Assembly: GCF_003628505.1 (NCBI RefSeq)
Contig: NZ_RBZP01000002.1
Location: 434,001 to 498,000, forward strand
From: Oceanobacillus halophilus
GTDB taxonomy: Bacteria > Bacillota > Bacilli > Bacillales > Amphibacillaceae
Direction of reading: 5' to 3'
Length of the DNA: 64,000 nucleotides
Below the pieces are notes generated by a model that worked only from the letters and a program-made list of their open reading frames with translations, was not told the DNA's origin and did no database searches. This document shows, one piece after another, positions 35,041 to 43,333 of this stretch; position 1 is the first letter of the stretch; each line of letters starts with the position of its first letter. Position numbers and translations under genes: made by a program.

Positions 35041-36023
35041 AATGTTTCTACGGCTCCCTTCAAATAGAGATGGCATTTCACAGTGTGGGTTCCTTCCATT
35101 ACAACTGATTCAGGGAACTGTTGCTTACAAATGTCCAGTCGAGAAGAACATCGGTCTGCAAACGGACATCCTCCTTTTCTCTCTTTTAATGAGGGAACTT
35201 TCCCCGCGATAGTATAAAGCTCTTCCCCTTTTTTCTGATGGTCGGGTATGGACTGAATTAGCCCCTTCGTATATGGATGTTTCGGATTGCTAATAATTTC
35301 TGTGACACTTCCTTGTTCTACAATTCGGCCAGCATACATGACCAGTACTCGATCACAGATATGGCGAATCACACCCCAATCATGGGAAATAAAAATGATA
35401 GAAGTTTTGCGGTATTGTTTTAGTTTGCGAAACAACTCCAATATTTGTGCTTGGATGGTTACATCAAGTGCTGTAGTTGGCTCATCCGCAATGATTAAAT
35501 CTGGTTCAGCAATGAGTGCAATTGCAATGACTATCCGCTGCTGCATTCCACCGGATAATTGATGAGGATAAGAGTTGTATAACTCTTCTGCCCTTGAAAG
35601 TCCTACTTCCTTCATCATGGAAATCGTTTTTTGTTTCCTTGTTTTCTTCGATAAATTAGTATGCTTCTTGAGTACTTCAGATATTTGTTTTCCAACCGTA
35701 AGCAGTGGATTTAAGGCAGTCATTGGTTCTTGGAAAATCATCGAAAGGGCCGATCCTCGAATTTCCTGCCAATCGTTTTCTTTCATTTCTAGCAAATTAT
35801 TATTTTTATACGCAATTTCACCATGATCGACTTGAGCATTTTTTGGAAGTATTCCTAAGATCGCTTGGGATGTTAAACTTTTCCCGCAACCTGATTCACC
35901 AACAATTCCTACGACTTCATCAGGGAAAACAGAAAATGAGATATCTTCTAAAGCTTTATATTTGCCGTCTGATAACTGGAAAGAAACGTCCATATTTTCA
36001 ATTGATAGTATCGGTGTTTGCAA
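35037..36023 (-). CDS. oppD: Oligopeptide/nickel-type ABC importer ATPase, OppD-like
   Basis: 328 residues. Walker A GESGCGKSLT, signature LSGGMQQR, Walker B LIIADEPTTALDVT and the C-terminal CPFADRCSSRLDIC motif. It pairs with OppF to energise the importer. It is coupled to oppF by a 4-nt overlap and follows oppC by about 40 nt. The substrate class of the family includes peptides, nickel chelates and sugars. Confidence 0.93.
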   Translation of the reverse strand: MQTPILSIENMDVSFQLSDGKYKALEDISFSVFPDEVVGIVGESGCGKSLTSQAILGILPKNAQVDHGEIAYKNNNLLEMKENDWQEIRGSALSMIFQEPMTALNPLLTVGKQISEVLKKHTNLSKKTRKQKTISMMKEVGLSRAEELYNSYPHQLSGGMQQRIVIAIALIAEPDLIIADEPTTALDVTIQAQILELFRKLKQYRKTSIIFISHDWGVIRHICDRVLVMYAGRIVEQGSVTEIISNPKHPYTKGLIQSIPDHQKKGEELYTIAGKVPSLKERKGGCPFADRCSSRLDICKQQFPESVVMEGTHTVKCHLYLKGAVETL

Positions 36024-36064
36024 GATTTCCCCTCCTAGTTTTCTAGTTTTATCAAAATGTAAAT

Positions 36065-36874
36065 CTATGCTTTCTTATCTTGTTTATCACGCAAACCATC
36101 AGCTAATAAATTGAATCCGAGCACTAATAACGTTATCGCTACTCCCGTAATAAAGACATACCATGGAGCAGAAGTGATATATGGTTGTGCTTCTTTCAAC
36201 ATTCTTCCCCAACTAGGGTCTGGCGGCTGCACCCCTAATCCAAGATAACTCAAGCCTGACTCAGAAAGAATAGCACCAGAAAAACTGAGTGCGACAGCAA
36301 CTAAGGTTGGTGAAATGGCATTAGGCAAGATATGATGAAAAATGATTCGAATAGAACCAGCACCTTTTGCAATACTCGCCTTTACAAAATCATATTTCTT
36401 GTACTGCATAAAGCTGCTTCTTGTAATTCTCGCAAAGGAAGGGATGCTCATAATCCCAAGAGCGATGATGGTATTGGTCATTCCAGTGCTAAATACAGCA
36501 ATAAGCATGATAGCAAGCAGAATCCCTGGAAACGCCAGCATGGCATCAATGAACCGACTAATGATTTCATCTACCCATCCCCCGAAATATCCCGCACTAG
36601 CACCTAAGATAAAGCCAATAATCAAACCAATGGAAACAGCAGAAATACCAATAATAAAGGCAGTCTGTGATCCTTCCATTACTCGTGATAAAATATCTCT
36701 TCCAAAATTATCTGTACCAAAAGGATGCTCTAGTGAAGGGGCAGCAAGGCGATTCGTGGAATCCATCGCATTAGGGTCATGCGGCGTGTAAAAAATACTT
36801 ATAAGCATAACTACCAATAAAAAGCTCACAATGCCTATTCCAATATAAAAGGGAATGCTTTTTTCTTTTGCCAT
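36065..36874 (-). CDS. oppC: Oligopeptide/nickel-type ABC importer permease, OppC-like
   Basis: About 269 residues with six membrane segments, the DppC/OppC N-terminal feature HPFGTDNFGRDILSRVM and the EAA loop near KASIAKGAGSIRIIFHHILP. ATG at 36874 is chosen: AGGGG lies 8 nt upstream, while the in-frame GTG at 36883 overlaps the ribosome site. It starts 5 nt past the oppB stop. Confidence 0.93.
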   Translation of the reverse strand: MAKEKSIPFYIGIGIVSFLLVVMLISIFYTPHDPNAMDSTNRLAAPSLEHPFGTDNFGRDILSRVMEGSQTAFIIGISAVSIGLIIGFILGASAGYFGGWVDEIISRFIDAMLAFPGILLAIMLIAVFSTGMTNTIIALGIMSIPSFARITRSSFMQYKKYDFVKASIAKGAGSIRIIFHHILPNAISPTLVAVALSFSGAILSESGLSYLGLGVQPPDPSWGRMLKEAQPYITSAPWYVFITGVAITLLVLGFNLLADGLRDKQDKKA

Positions 36875-36879
36875 ATGTC

Positions 36880-37824
36880 TCACCCCTTCAGCCTGATTCT
36901 GGGATCTACTAACTTATACAAAAGATCCACGATGAAGTTAATAAATAGTACAAGTATAGCAATGTACAATACCATAGATTGTACTAATGGAAAATCCCGA
37001 GATGTAATAGATTGTATGAGTAAGTTGCCAAGACCTGGAAGGGAGAATACATTTTCAATAATGATGCTTCCACCAAGTGTATCTGCAACTAGCAAGCCCA
37101 TAATCGTCAAAACTGGGATAAGCGAATTTCGTAAAATATGGCCATAGAGAATGGTACGTTCTTTTAAGCCCTTTACTCTTGCTGTTCGAACATAGTCCAT
37201 TTTTGCCTGATCCAATATAGTATTGCGTAAATACCGAATTACGATCGCAATATTTCCAATGGCTATCGCTAAGGATGGCAGGAAAAATGACTGGAATGCA
37301 CCAAAGAAGTCTTCTGACCATGGCACATATCCGTATGTAGGAAACAATTGTAATGTAACGCCAAAAACGAGGATTAGCATAAATCCGAACCAAAAAGGTG
37401 GTATCGAAATTCCTAGTTGTGTCACGATATTTAAAAAGACGGACATCCATTTCCCATCTGATCGGGCAATAAAAATTCCCAGAGGAATCCCAATTAACAG
37501 GGTGATTATTAATGACAAAATAGCAAGCGACGATGTTACGGGAATCCTGTCCGTTAAAATGTCACTTACTGGAAGCTGATATCTCAAAGATTCACCTAAG
37601 TCGCCTTGTAAAAGCCCTCTTACCCAATCCGCATAACGTTCTACAGGAGATCGGTCTAACCCTAATTGTTTTTCCAATTGTGCTACCTGTGCAGGATCCG
37701 CATCCATTCCTAAAATAATATGCGCTGGATTCCCGGGCAATAGTTGGAAGACAAAGAAGATAATCATCGATACCAGTACAATGGTGATGAAAAAACTAGA
37801 TAGTTTGTAAAGAAAATATCTCAC
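36880..37824 (-). CDS. oppB: Oligopeptide/nickel-type ABC importer permease, OppB-like
   Basis: About 314 residues with six membrane segments and the EAA loop VRTARVKGLKERTILYGHIL. The start is a GTG at 37824 with AAAGGAG 9 nt upstream, giving the normal VRYFLYKLSS N terminus. An in-frame ATG at 37860 lies in the loop of an intra-operon hairpin and has no ribosome site, so it is rejected. Confidence 0.92.
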   Translation of the reverse strand: MRYFLYKLSSFFITIVLVSMIIFFVFQLLPGNPAHIILGMDADPAQVAQLEKQLGLDRSPVERYADWVRGLLQGDLGESLRYQLPVSDILTDRIPVTSSLAILSLIITLLIGIPLGIFIARSDGKWMSVFLNIVTQLGISIPPFWFGFMLILVFGVTLQLFPTYGYVPWSEDFFGAFQSFFLPSLAIAIGNIAIVIRYLRNTILDQAKMDYVRTARVKGLKERTILYGHILRNSLIPVLTIMGLLVADTLGGSIIIENVFSLPGLGNLLIQSITSRDFPLVQSMVLYIAILVLFINFIVDLLYKLVDPRIRLKG

Positions 37825-37842
37825 TATGCCAAACTCCTTTAT

Positions 37843-37876
37843 GCGAAAAGAGCCAGTCATACTGGCAGCTTTTCGC
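37843..37876 (-). terminator. Intra-operon hairpin between the binding protein and permease genes
   Basis: Minus-strand GCGAAAAG-GCCAGT type inverted repeat (one small bulge) around a 3-nt loop, with no long T-tract. It resembles partial terminators that raise binding-protein output over permease. Confidence 0.6.
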
Positions 37877-37884
37877 GTTTTGGA

Positions 37885-39444
37885 CTATTCTGTTACTCTT
37901 ATATCCTCTAAGTTGAATTTTTGAATAGGATACATTTTCCATCCCTCTAACCCGCTTCTCAATGCATATGTCCGGTCCGGATCCATAATGTACACACTAG
38001 CTGCATCTTCTGTTAGGAGACGTTGTGCTTGTTTATACAAATCAGCCATCTCGTTTTCGTCTGTTGATGCTACCGCTTGCTCGATAAGGGCATCATATTC
38101 TGGGTTATTGTAATTAACGAAATTGCTTTGATAATCACTGATATATCTTACCAATACTTCATACGGATCAAGTTTTCCGGTAAAAGATACAATGGTAGAT
38201 TCATATTGTGCATCTTGGTAAACTGTCTCCAGCCAGGAACTAAATTCTATTAGTTTAATTTCTACATTAATGCCAATTTGACTAAGCTGCTCCACGACTA
38301 CCTGAGCTGTATCCACGTGGAATTGATAATCAGATGGGACGGTTAACTCTAAATCAAATCCATCCGCATACCCGGCATCTGCAAGTAATGCTTTGGCTTC
38401 TTCGATATTTGGTTGGTAGTAATCTTCTAATCCCGCTTCATAATAAAAGTCCATTGCTGGGCTGAAATTAGATCCTAGTTTCGTCCCCATTCCATCTGCT
38501 ACAGTTTCAATAATCATATCTTTGTCAATGGCTAAATTAATGGCCTTTCGAACATTCACATCATCCAGTGGCTCTACTTCATTATTTAGTGCCATCAACT
38601 GTACCATGTTTTGTGGACCAGATACCGTATTTACCGATTCCCCTAATTGCATCATTCCTTGAGGAGTAACACCAGGTATCACGTCAATTTCCCCAGCTTG
38701 CATTGCTAAAACAGCAGATTCTGGGTCTGGCATGACAATAAACTGAACTTTATCAAATGGAGGTACTTTATCCTGCATGTAATAATCCTCATTTTTCACT
38801 AAAGTTAACTGTTGTCCTGCTTGGTATTCTTCAAATTTAAAGGGTCCAGCACCGATTGGACTGGTACTTTGCTCTTCATAGCCAGCAGGTAGAATCGGAC
38901 GAATGTTAGCTGCTAGAAATGCAGAATTATTCTCTTTTAATGTAATAACCACTTCATAATCGGAAGGTGCTTCTATGTTTTCTATTCCAGCAAATTGAGA
39001 AGATAATGGCTCCTCACCGTTTAAACCACTTAATCTTTCATAAGAATAAACCACGTCTTCTGAAATTAACTCTGATCCATCATGGAAAAGAATACCTTCC
39101 TTTAGCTGGAACGTGTATGTAAGTCCATCTTCCGATATTTCATAATCCTCTGCAATCGCTGGAACCAACTTACCTGATTCATCTGTATCTAGTAATCCAT
39201 CAAACACATTATCCATCATCGATTGCGTATCCGTTGCAGCAGAGATATATGGATCTAGATTATCCACCTCGGTACTCATAGCGATGCGAAGCACATTCTC
39301 TGTACCTGGTTGTGAATTAGCTGATTCCGTTGGATTATTCCCTTCCTGTACTGCTTCACCAGTATCAGACGTATTCGATCCTGAACAAGCTGCTAAGACA
39401 AATGCAATAACCATCATTAAAACCAAACTTTTTAATAGTTTCAT
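37885..39444 (-). CDS. oppA: Family 5 extracellular solute-binding lipoprotein (OppA/DppA/NikA-like)
   Basis: 519 residues. Signal peptide with lipobox VLAACSG, then the family signature region (DGLTYTFQLKEGILFHDGSE) and long two-lobed binding domain. It captures peptides, nickel chelates or similar ligands outside the cell and feeds OppBCDF. The nickel-pincer (lar) genes immediately follow in the genome, which makes nickel uptake worth considering, but the sequence does not decide. A candidate cre site lies about 170 nt upstream. Confidence 0.92.
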   Translation of the reverse strand: MKLLKSLVLMMVIAFVLAACSGSNTSDTGEAVQEGNNPTESANSQPGTENVLRIAMSTEVDNLDPYISAATDTQSMMDNVFDGLLDTDESGKLVPAIAEDYEISEDGLTYTFQLKEGILFHDGSELISEDVVYSYERLSGLNGEEPLSSQFAGIENIEAPSDYEVVITLKENNSAFLAANIRPILPAGYEEQSTSPIGAGPFKFEEYQAGQQLTLVKNEDYYMQDKVPPFDKVQFIVMPDPESAVLAMQAGEIDVIPGVTPQGMMQLGESVNTVSGPQNMVQLMALNNEVEPLDDVNVRKAINLAIDKDMIIETVADGMGTKLGSNFSPAMDFYYEAGLEDYYQPNIEEAKALLADAGYADGFDLELTVPSDYQFHVDTAQVVVEQLSQIGINVEIKLIEFSSWLETVYQDAQYESTIVSFTGKLDPYEVLVRYISDYQSNFVNYNNPEYDALIEQAVASTDENEMADLYKQAQRLLTEDAASVYIMDPDRTYALRSGLEGWKMYPIQKFNLEDIRVTE

Positions 39445-39612
39445 TTTGACTTATCCCCCAAATTGTATTTATCTCGATATGCAATGACTTCATCTGACTA
39501 TGTCTTATAATAACTTTCTCGCGACAAAAATAGCTTTCTTTCTATTAAACTTATAAACGAAACACCCTTTCGTAAAAAGTGTAAACAATGCCAAACAATT
39601 AATGCAGTTAAG

Positions 39613-39626
39613 TGTAAACGTTAACT
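39613..39626. promoter_or_regulatory. Candidate CcpA-binding cre site upstream of oppA
   Basis: TGTAAACGTTAACT fits the Bacillus cre consensus TGWAARCGYTWNCW at all 14 positions. It lies about 170 nt upstream of the oppA start codon. A partial second match (TGTAAACAATGCCA) is 30 nt nearer the gene. Catabolite control of the transporter is inferred. Confidence 0.6.
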
Positions 39627-39689
39627 ATTTCGTCACGCACGAAGCAAAATCCTGCTTAATAAAGACATTTTACGATAAATTAATATTCA

Positions 39690-39720
39690 GGTGCCTGTCA
39701 CTCCCCGGATTTTGTCGAAT
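39690..39720 (+). repeat. REP-like repeat, forward copy 5
   Basis: GGTGCCTGTCACTCCCCG then GATTTTGTCGAAT, 11 nt before the terminator shared by the larC2 and opp sides. Confidence 0.9.
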
Positions 39721-39730
39721 ATCGGCATAC

Positions 39731-39778
39731 AAAAAGCTAGAATAAATGATATTCTGCATCATTCATTCTAGCTTTTTT
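39731..39778 (-). terminator. Terminator after larC2
   Basis: A near-perfect inverted repeat of about 19 bp (AAAAGCTAGAATAAATGAT against ATCATTCATTCTAGCTTTTT) with a T-run on both strands. Confidence 0.88.
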
Positions 39779-39784
39779 CTGTTA

Positions 39785-40255
39785 TTATAGATTTTTCCAA
39801 ACTGCTGCATAGACTTGTTTCAAGGGAATGTTGTTTTCTTCTGCAATCTTTCTGCAGTCTTCATATTCTGGAGAACTTTGAAAAACTTCTCCCTTAGAAA
39901 TTCCTTGTTTAACCGTTACGGGACCCCATTCTGTTTCGACTAAAATAAATTTTCGTTCCATCCGATGAACAGTAATCGGGTAATAGCGAATTCCCAGTGT
40001 CGTCGTTTCATGAAGAAGGATTCCCTTCATTTTTTCAATTGACTTGCTCGAACATAGCAACTGCAAAAGAATTCCCGGTCTGTTTTTTTTCATATAAATA
40101 GGAGAATAAAAAACATCATTTGCTCCTGCGTCAAACAGACGATCCATTACATACCCTAACCATTCACCTGATATGTCATCAAGGTTTACTTCCATCTTAA
40201 TCATTTCATTATCCACGTGCTCATTATCTGGAGGATGCTTCGCTGCCACTATCAC
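39785..40255 (-). CDS. larC2: LarC C-terminal half encoded as a separate gene (LarC2)
   Basis: 156 residues corresponding to the C-terminal domain of LarC, the CTP-dependent nickel insertase that completes the nickel-pincer (NPN) cofactor. Recognisable segments are IKMEVNLDDISGEWLGYVMD, YMKKNRPGILLQLLC, HETTTLGIRYYPI and SPEYEDCRKIAEENNIPLKQ. It begins where LarC1 would continue in single-chain LarC proteins. In Lactobacillus plantarum the two halves are joined by programmed frameshifting; here larB lies between them, so they must be separate chains. Confidence 0.88.
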   Translation of the reverse strand: MIVAAKHPPDNEHVDNEMIKMEVNLDDISGEWLGYVMDRLFDAGANDVFYSPIYMKKNRPGILLQLLCSSKSIEKMKGILLHETTTLGIRYYPITVHRMERKFILVETEWGPVTVKQGISKGEVFQSSPEYEDCRKIAEENNIPLKQVYAAVWKNL

Positions 40256-40278
40256 GACTTCCTTTCTATTTAAACCAA

Positions 40279-41034
40279 TTAACTGTTTGTTCCATTTGCT
40301 AATCTGTCAATAAGCACTGCATTATATGCACCACCAAACCCGTTATCAATGTTGACTACACTTATTCCGCTTGCACAGGAATTCAGCATAGTTAATAAAG
40401 CAGACAGCCCTTGAAAATTTGCTCCATATCCGACACTTGTAGGGACAGCGATAACTGGATGTGATACGAGACCGCCAACAACACTTGGCAGCGCTCCTTC
40501 CATACCAGCGATAACGACGGAGACAGTAGCTTGCTGAATAGCCTGTGCCTGATCCAACAGACGATGGATTCCTGCGACACCAACGTCATAAAACCTCCGT
40601 ACATTACATCCCAACACTTCTGCCGTTACTGCCGCTTCTTCTGCTACACGTAAGTCTGATGTGCCTGCACAAATTATCGCGATATATCCTCTTTCTTGAT
40701 CTTGGTTTTTGGTACGTTTCTTCGTGGTCCCAGATAAGATTTGTGCCATTTCGTGATACACAAGTTCTGGATGTTTTTCTATAATATCATTCGCTTTCTC
40801 CTGGGATATCCTCGTTATTAATACATCATTCTCTTTCGCCTGAATAGCCTCAAGAATAGATATAATTTGTTCTGCGGATTTCCCCTCACCATAAATCACC
40901 TCTGGAAATCCTTGTCGCTGCTTCCGATGATGATCTACTTTAGCAAACCCTAAATCTTCATAGGATGCTAAATTTTTCATAGCATCCTCTATACTTACCG
41001 TCCCATCTTGAACGCCTCTTAAAATATCTTCCAT
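40279..41034 (-). CDS. larB: Nickel-pincer cofactor biosynthesis protein LarB
   Basis: About 251 residues. The C-terminal half is PurE-like (YIAIICAGTSDLRVAEEAAV, VVGGLVSHPVIAVPTSVGYG, VVNIDNGFGGAYNAV). LarB carboxylates and hydrolyses nicotinic acid adenine dinucleotide in the first step of NPN synthesis. ATG at 41034 starts the conserved MEDILRGVQDG segment. A longer frame from GTG at 41049 begins inside a REP-like repeat and is probably not native; the repeat does place a GGGGAG about 14 nt before the ATG. It ends 23 nt before larC2. Confidence 0.9.
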   Translation of the reverse strand: MEDILRGVQDGTVSIEDAMKNLASYEDLGFAKVDHHRKQRQGFPEVIYGEGKSAEQIISILEAIQAKENDVLITRISQEKANDIIEKHPELVYHEMAQILSGTTKKRTKNQDQERGYIAIICAGTSDLRVAEEAAVTAEVLGCNVRRFYDVGVAGIHRLLDQAQAIQQATVSVVIAGMEGALPSVVGGLVSHPVIAVPTSVGYGANFQGLSALLTMLNSCASGISVVNIDNGFGGAYNAVLIDRLANGTNS

Positions 41035-41037
41035 ACT

Positions 41038-41078
41038 GGTGCCTGTCACTCCCCGAATTTTGTTGTATTTTGTCGAAT
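41038..41078 (+). repeat. REP-like repeat, forward copy 6, with expanded tail
   Basis: GGTGCCTGTCACTCCCCG followed by a tail whose TTTTGT segment is duplicated before TTTTGTCGAAT. It fills most of the gap between larC1 and larB. Confidence 0.88.
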
Positions 41079-41098
41079 GGCATTGTTTCTTTGTTTCG

Positions 41099-42034
41099 TT
41101 ATTTCCCTATGACAACTCGTAGTACATTGGGGTGGTTAGGGAATGTTTTGGTCCCGGCACCATAACCTATTTCTTCTACTTCTATCGATGGAAATGGGCA
41201 ATATTCATTGGCTAATACAGCTGCAATGGCAGCTCCTGTTGGTGTTGTTAATTCTGATTTCAATTCACTTTTTGCTATTGGTACGCCTCGCAGTATCTCC
41301 AATGTTGCTGGTGCAGGGATTGGGTATACACCATGATCAATGTGAATATGACCAGACCCAGTAGGTACTGCTGCTGCTTTTACCTCATCTATTTTCAGTT
41401 GTTCCAACAGAATTGCAGTTCCTACAATATCGATAATGGAGTCTACGGCACCTACTTCATGAAAATGGACATCTTCTAACGGCATACCATGAATTTTCCC
41501 TTCAGCTTCCCCAATCTTTTTAAACATTCTTAAGGACATATCCTTAACCTTTTCCGTTAATTCCGATTCCGTTATCATTTTCACGATATCCCGATAAGCA
41601 CGATGATGATGGTGACCATGATCATGATTATGTGTATGGTGATGATGATGATGCGAATGCTTGTCCTCGTGAGTATGTTCATGGTGATGATGGTGTGAAT
41701 GCTTGTCCTCATGAGTATGTTCATGGTGATGATGGTGTGAATGCTTGTCCTCATGAGTATGTTCATGGTGATGATATTCGTGTTCCTCATGTGCATGACC
41801 ATCATGATGATGGTGGTGATTTGTATTATCTTCATTTTTCAGTAGTACATCGAACTTTGTAGCTGTAATTCCATTTTTCACCACTTTTTTAGTGGACAAT
41901 TCATATTCATCTTCTATTTGAAGCTTTTTTAATTCTTTTTCTAAATGGGTGAAGTCTCCTCCTGCATCAAGGAGAGCCCCTATTGTCATGTCGCCACTTA
42001 AACCGGAAAAACAATCAAGATACAAAAATTTCAT
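41099..42034 (-). CDS. larC1: LarC N-terminal half (LarC1) with a His-rich repeat insert
   Basis: 311 residues: MKFLYLDCFSGLSGDMTIGA at the N terminus, and after the insert MPLEDVHFHEVGAVDSIIDI, AVPTGSGHI and ELTTPTGAAI, ending VEEIGYGAGTKTFPNHPNVL, where full-length LarC would continue into the LarC2 part. Between about residues 73 and 147 is an exceptionally His/Asp/Glu-rich stretch built on a 14-residue unit (HEHTHEDKHSHHHH) repeated three times. It probably binds or stores nickel for cofactor loading, as inference. It begins about 200 nt after larE, beyond a terminator. Confidence 0.9.
   Translation of the reverse strand: MKFLYLDCFSGLSGDMTIGALLDAGGDFTHLEKELKKLQIEDEYELSTKKVVKNGITATKFDVLLKNEDNTNHHHHHDGHAHEEHEYHHHEHTHEDKHSHHHHHEHTHEDKHSHHHHHEHTHEDKHSHHHHHHTHNHDHGHHHHRAYRDIVKMITESELTEKVKDMSLRMFKKIGEAEGKIHGMPLEDVHFHEVGAVDSIIDIVGTAILLEQLKIDEVKAAAVPTGSGHIHIDHGVYPIPAPATLEILRGVPIAKSELKSELTTPTGAAIAAVLANEYCPFPSIEVEEIGYGAGTKTFPNHPNVLRVVIGK
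41653..41778. repeat. Three tandem 42-bp units inside larC1
   Basis: Units at 41653-41694, 41695-41736 and 41737-41778 differ at only a few bases. They encode the 14-residue His-rich repeat of LarC1, and copy number may vary between strains. Confidence 0.9.
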
Positions 42035-42120
42035 ATATGTTACTCCTCTTTAATCTAGAATTACAATGGAAATCCCCTTTATAAGGGTATCCACCTTTTT
42101 CAAAACACAACCCAGAAATT

Positions 42121-42149
42121 TCGACAAAATCCGGGAAGTGCCAGGCACC
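42121..42149 (-). repeat. REP-like repeat, reverse copy 4
   Basis: Minus-strand GGTGCCTGGCACTTCCCG then GATTTTGTCGA, between larE and larC1. A short direct repeat (CCGCACGTG twice) follows it. Confidence 0.88.
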
Positions 42150-42169
42150 GCACGTGGGTACCGCACGTG

Positions 42170-42211
42170 AAAAAAAGCAGTTTTCAATCTACTTGGAGAT
42201 TAAAAACTGCT
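42170..42211 (-). terminator. Terminator after larE
   Basis: Minus-strand stem AGCAGTTTT-AATCT against AGATT-AAAACTGCT (one mismatch) with a T-run. It suggests larE and larC1 are not simply one transcript. Confidence 0.8.
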
Positions 42212-42237
42212 ATATAATTTTTTGATACACTCATGCC

Positions 42238-43077
42238 TTATGCGTTAGCTGCAAGTTCTTGTTTCTCAGACAACTCCGGTAACACTTCATTCATGCTTCC
42301 AGTACGGTAGCCACGAAGATCTACAGAAACATAATCAAACCCGAGTGAAACAAGCTTATGCTGAACTTCTTCTCGGCGGCCTAGCAACTCATTAATTTTA
42401 TCAGAAGCTACTTCAATACGAGCTACATTATCATGATATCTTACGCGAACTTCATCGAATCCGATTCCTTTCAAATAAAGTTCTGCCTGATTCACTTGTT
42501 GAACGATTCGTTTGTTTAATCTAGTTCCATAAGGGAATCTAGATGCTAAGCTGCAAGAAGCCAGTTTATTCCAAACGGGGAGATCTAATTCTTTTGCAAG
42601 TTCACGGACTTCTGTTTTATAGATATTCGCTTCTTGAAGCACACTGCGAATCCCTTCTTCCGTTCTTGCTCTCAACCCAGGACGGAAATCTTCTTCATCG
42701 TCCATGATCATTCCATCTAATACATATGGGTAATCCATTTCTTTTGCTAACTCATTTAGATGGGAGTATAGTAATTTTTTACTGTGATACCAGCTGTCTG
42801 GGTTATTAGCTGCAATATGCTCATTTTCCAATTCTTTCATTTCTGTTTGATGAACTTGAACGCCCATATTTTCAGCAAATTTTACTGCTGCAGTAAATTC
42901 TGATTCACGAAATAATTCAGAAGCTACCACTACCGCTAAAACATTATCGCCTAATTCCTGTTGCGCTCTTTTTAGCACAACGGCACTATCAACACCACCA
43001 GAAAACGCAACCATAACACGGCCCATTGCTTTTAACTTTTCACCTAATTGACGGTTTTTTTCATGAATATTTGTCAT
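42238..43077 (-). CDS. larE: Nickel-pincer cofactor sulfur transferase LarE
   Basis: About 279 residues. The PP-loop VAFSGGVDSAVVL starts the ATP-pyrophosphatase fold, followed by DGMIMDDEEDFRPG and ARIEVASDKI. LarE adenylates the pyridinium dicarboxylate and donates sulfur from its own cysteine in known sacrificial forms. Where I recall a KPxxxCLASR-type motif, this protein has KLASCSLASRFPYG: Ser occupies the expected Cys position (residue 176 counted from ATG 43077), with Cys one residue earlier. ATG at 43077 is preferred over the in-frame GTG at 43086 because the GAGGTG site includes that GTG. Confidence 0.9.
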   Translation of the reverse strand: MTNIHEKNRQLGEKLKAMGRVMVAFSGGVDSAVVLKRAQQELGDNVLAVVVASELFRESEFTAAVKFAENMGVQVHQTEMKELENEHIAANNPDSWYHSKKLLYSHLNELAKEMDYPYVLDGMIMDDEEDFRPGLRARTEEGIRSVLQEANIYKTEVRELAKELDLPVWNKLASCSLASRFPYGTRLNKRIVQQVNQAELYLKGIGFDEVRVRYHDNVARIEVASDKINELLGRREEVQHKLVSLGFDYVSVDLRGYRTGSMNEVLPELSEKQELAANA

Positions 43078-43240
43078 ACCATTCACCTCATTTTCCCTAG
43101 TTAGGGGATTTAATAACTTACTAGTTCGCTTGCCTACATATATAAAGATGTATACCTACGAATCTTTGAATTTATATATTATTACAATCTATATATAAAC
43201 ATTACTTTCTTTTTGTTTAGTTGTCAAACAAAATGCTAGA

Positions 43241-43276
43241 GTGCCTGTCACTCCCCGATTTTTGTCGCATTTTGTC
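43241..43276 (+). repeat. REP-like repeat, forward copy 7
   Basis: GTGCCTGTCACTCCCCG then ATTTTTGTCGC and a partly duplicated TTTTGTCGC. It lies on the left flank of the RAYT gene. Confidence 0.85.
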
Positions 43277-43333
43277 GCCGCGTATAATCCTTGTACCCTT
43301 CAACTACTCTGGGTAAACGTTCCGAATTTCTAG

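Larger units (their letters stand above)
39445..39784. other. 340-nt intergenic region: cre-like site, repeat and terminator
   Basis: No gene. In order from the opp side: the opp leader, the cre-like site (39613), a REP-like repeat (39690) and a bidirectional hairpin terminator (39731). I see no strong -35 box for oppA. Confidence 0.7.

Noticed and set aside
41581-41862. Frames of 76-84 codons on both strands over the His-rich region
   Set aside because: They are other frames of the 42-bp tandem repeats within larC1, with no ribosome site.
39785-42034. Programmed frameshift joining larC1 and larC2
   Set aside because: larB and a repeat lie between the two halves, so a single-transcript frameshift cannot join them.
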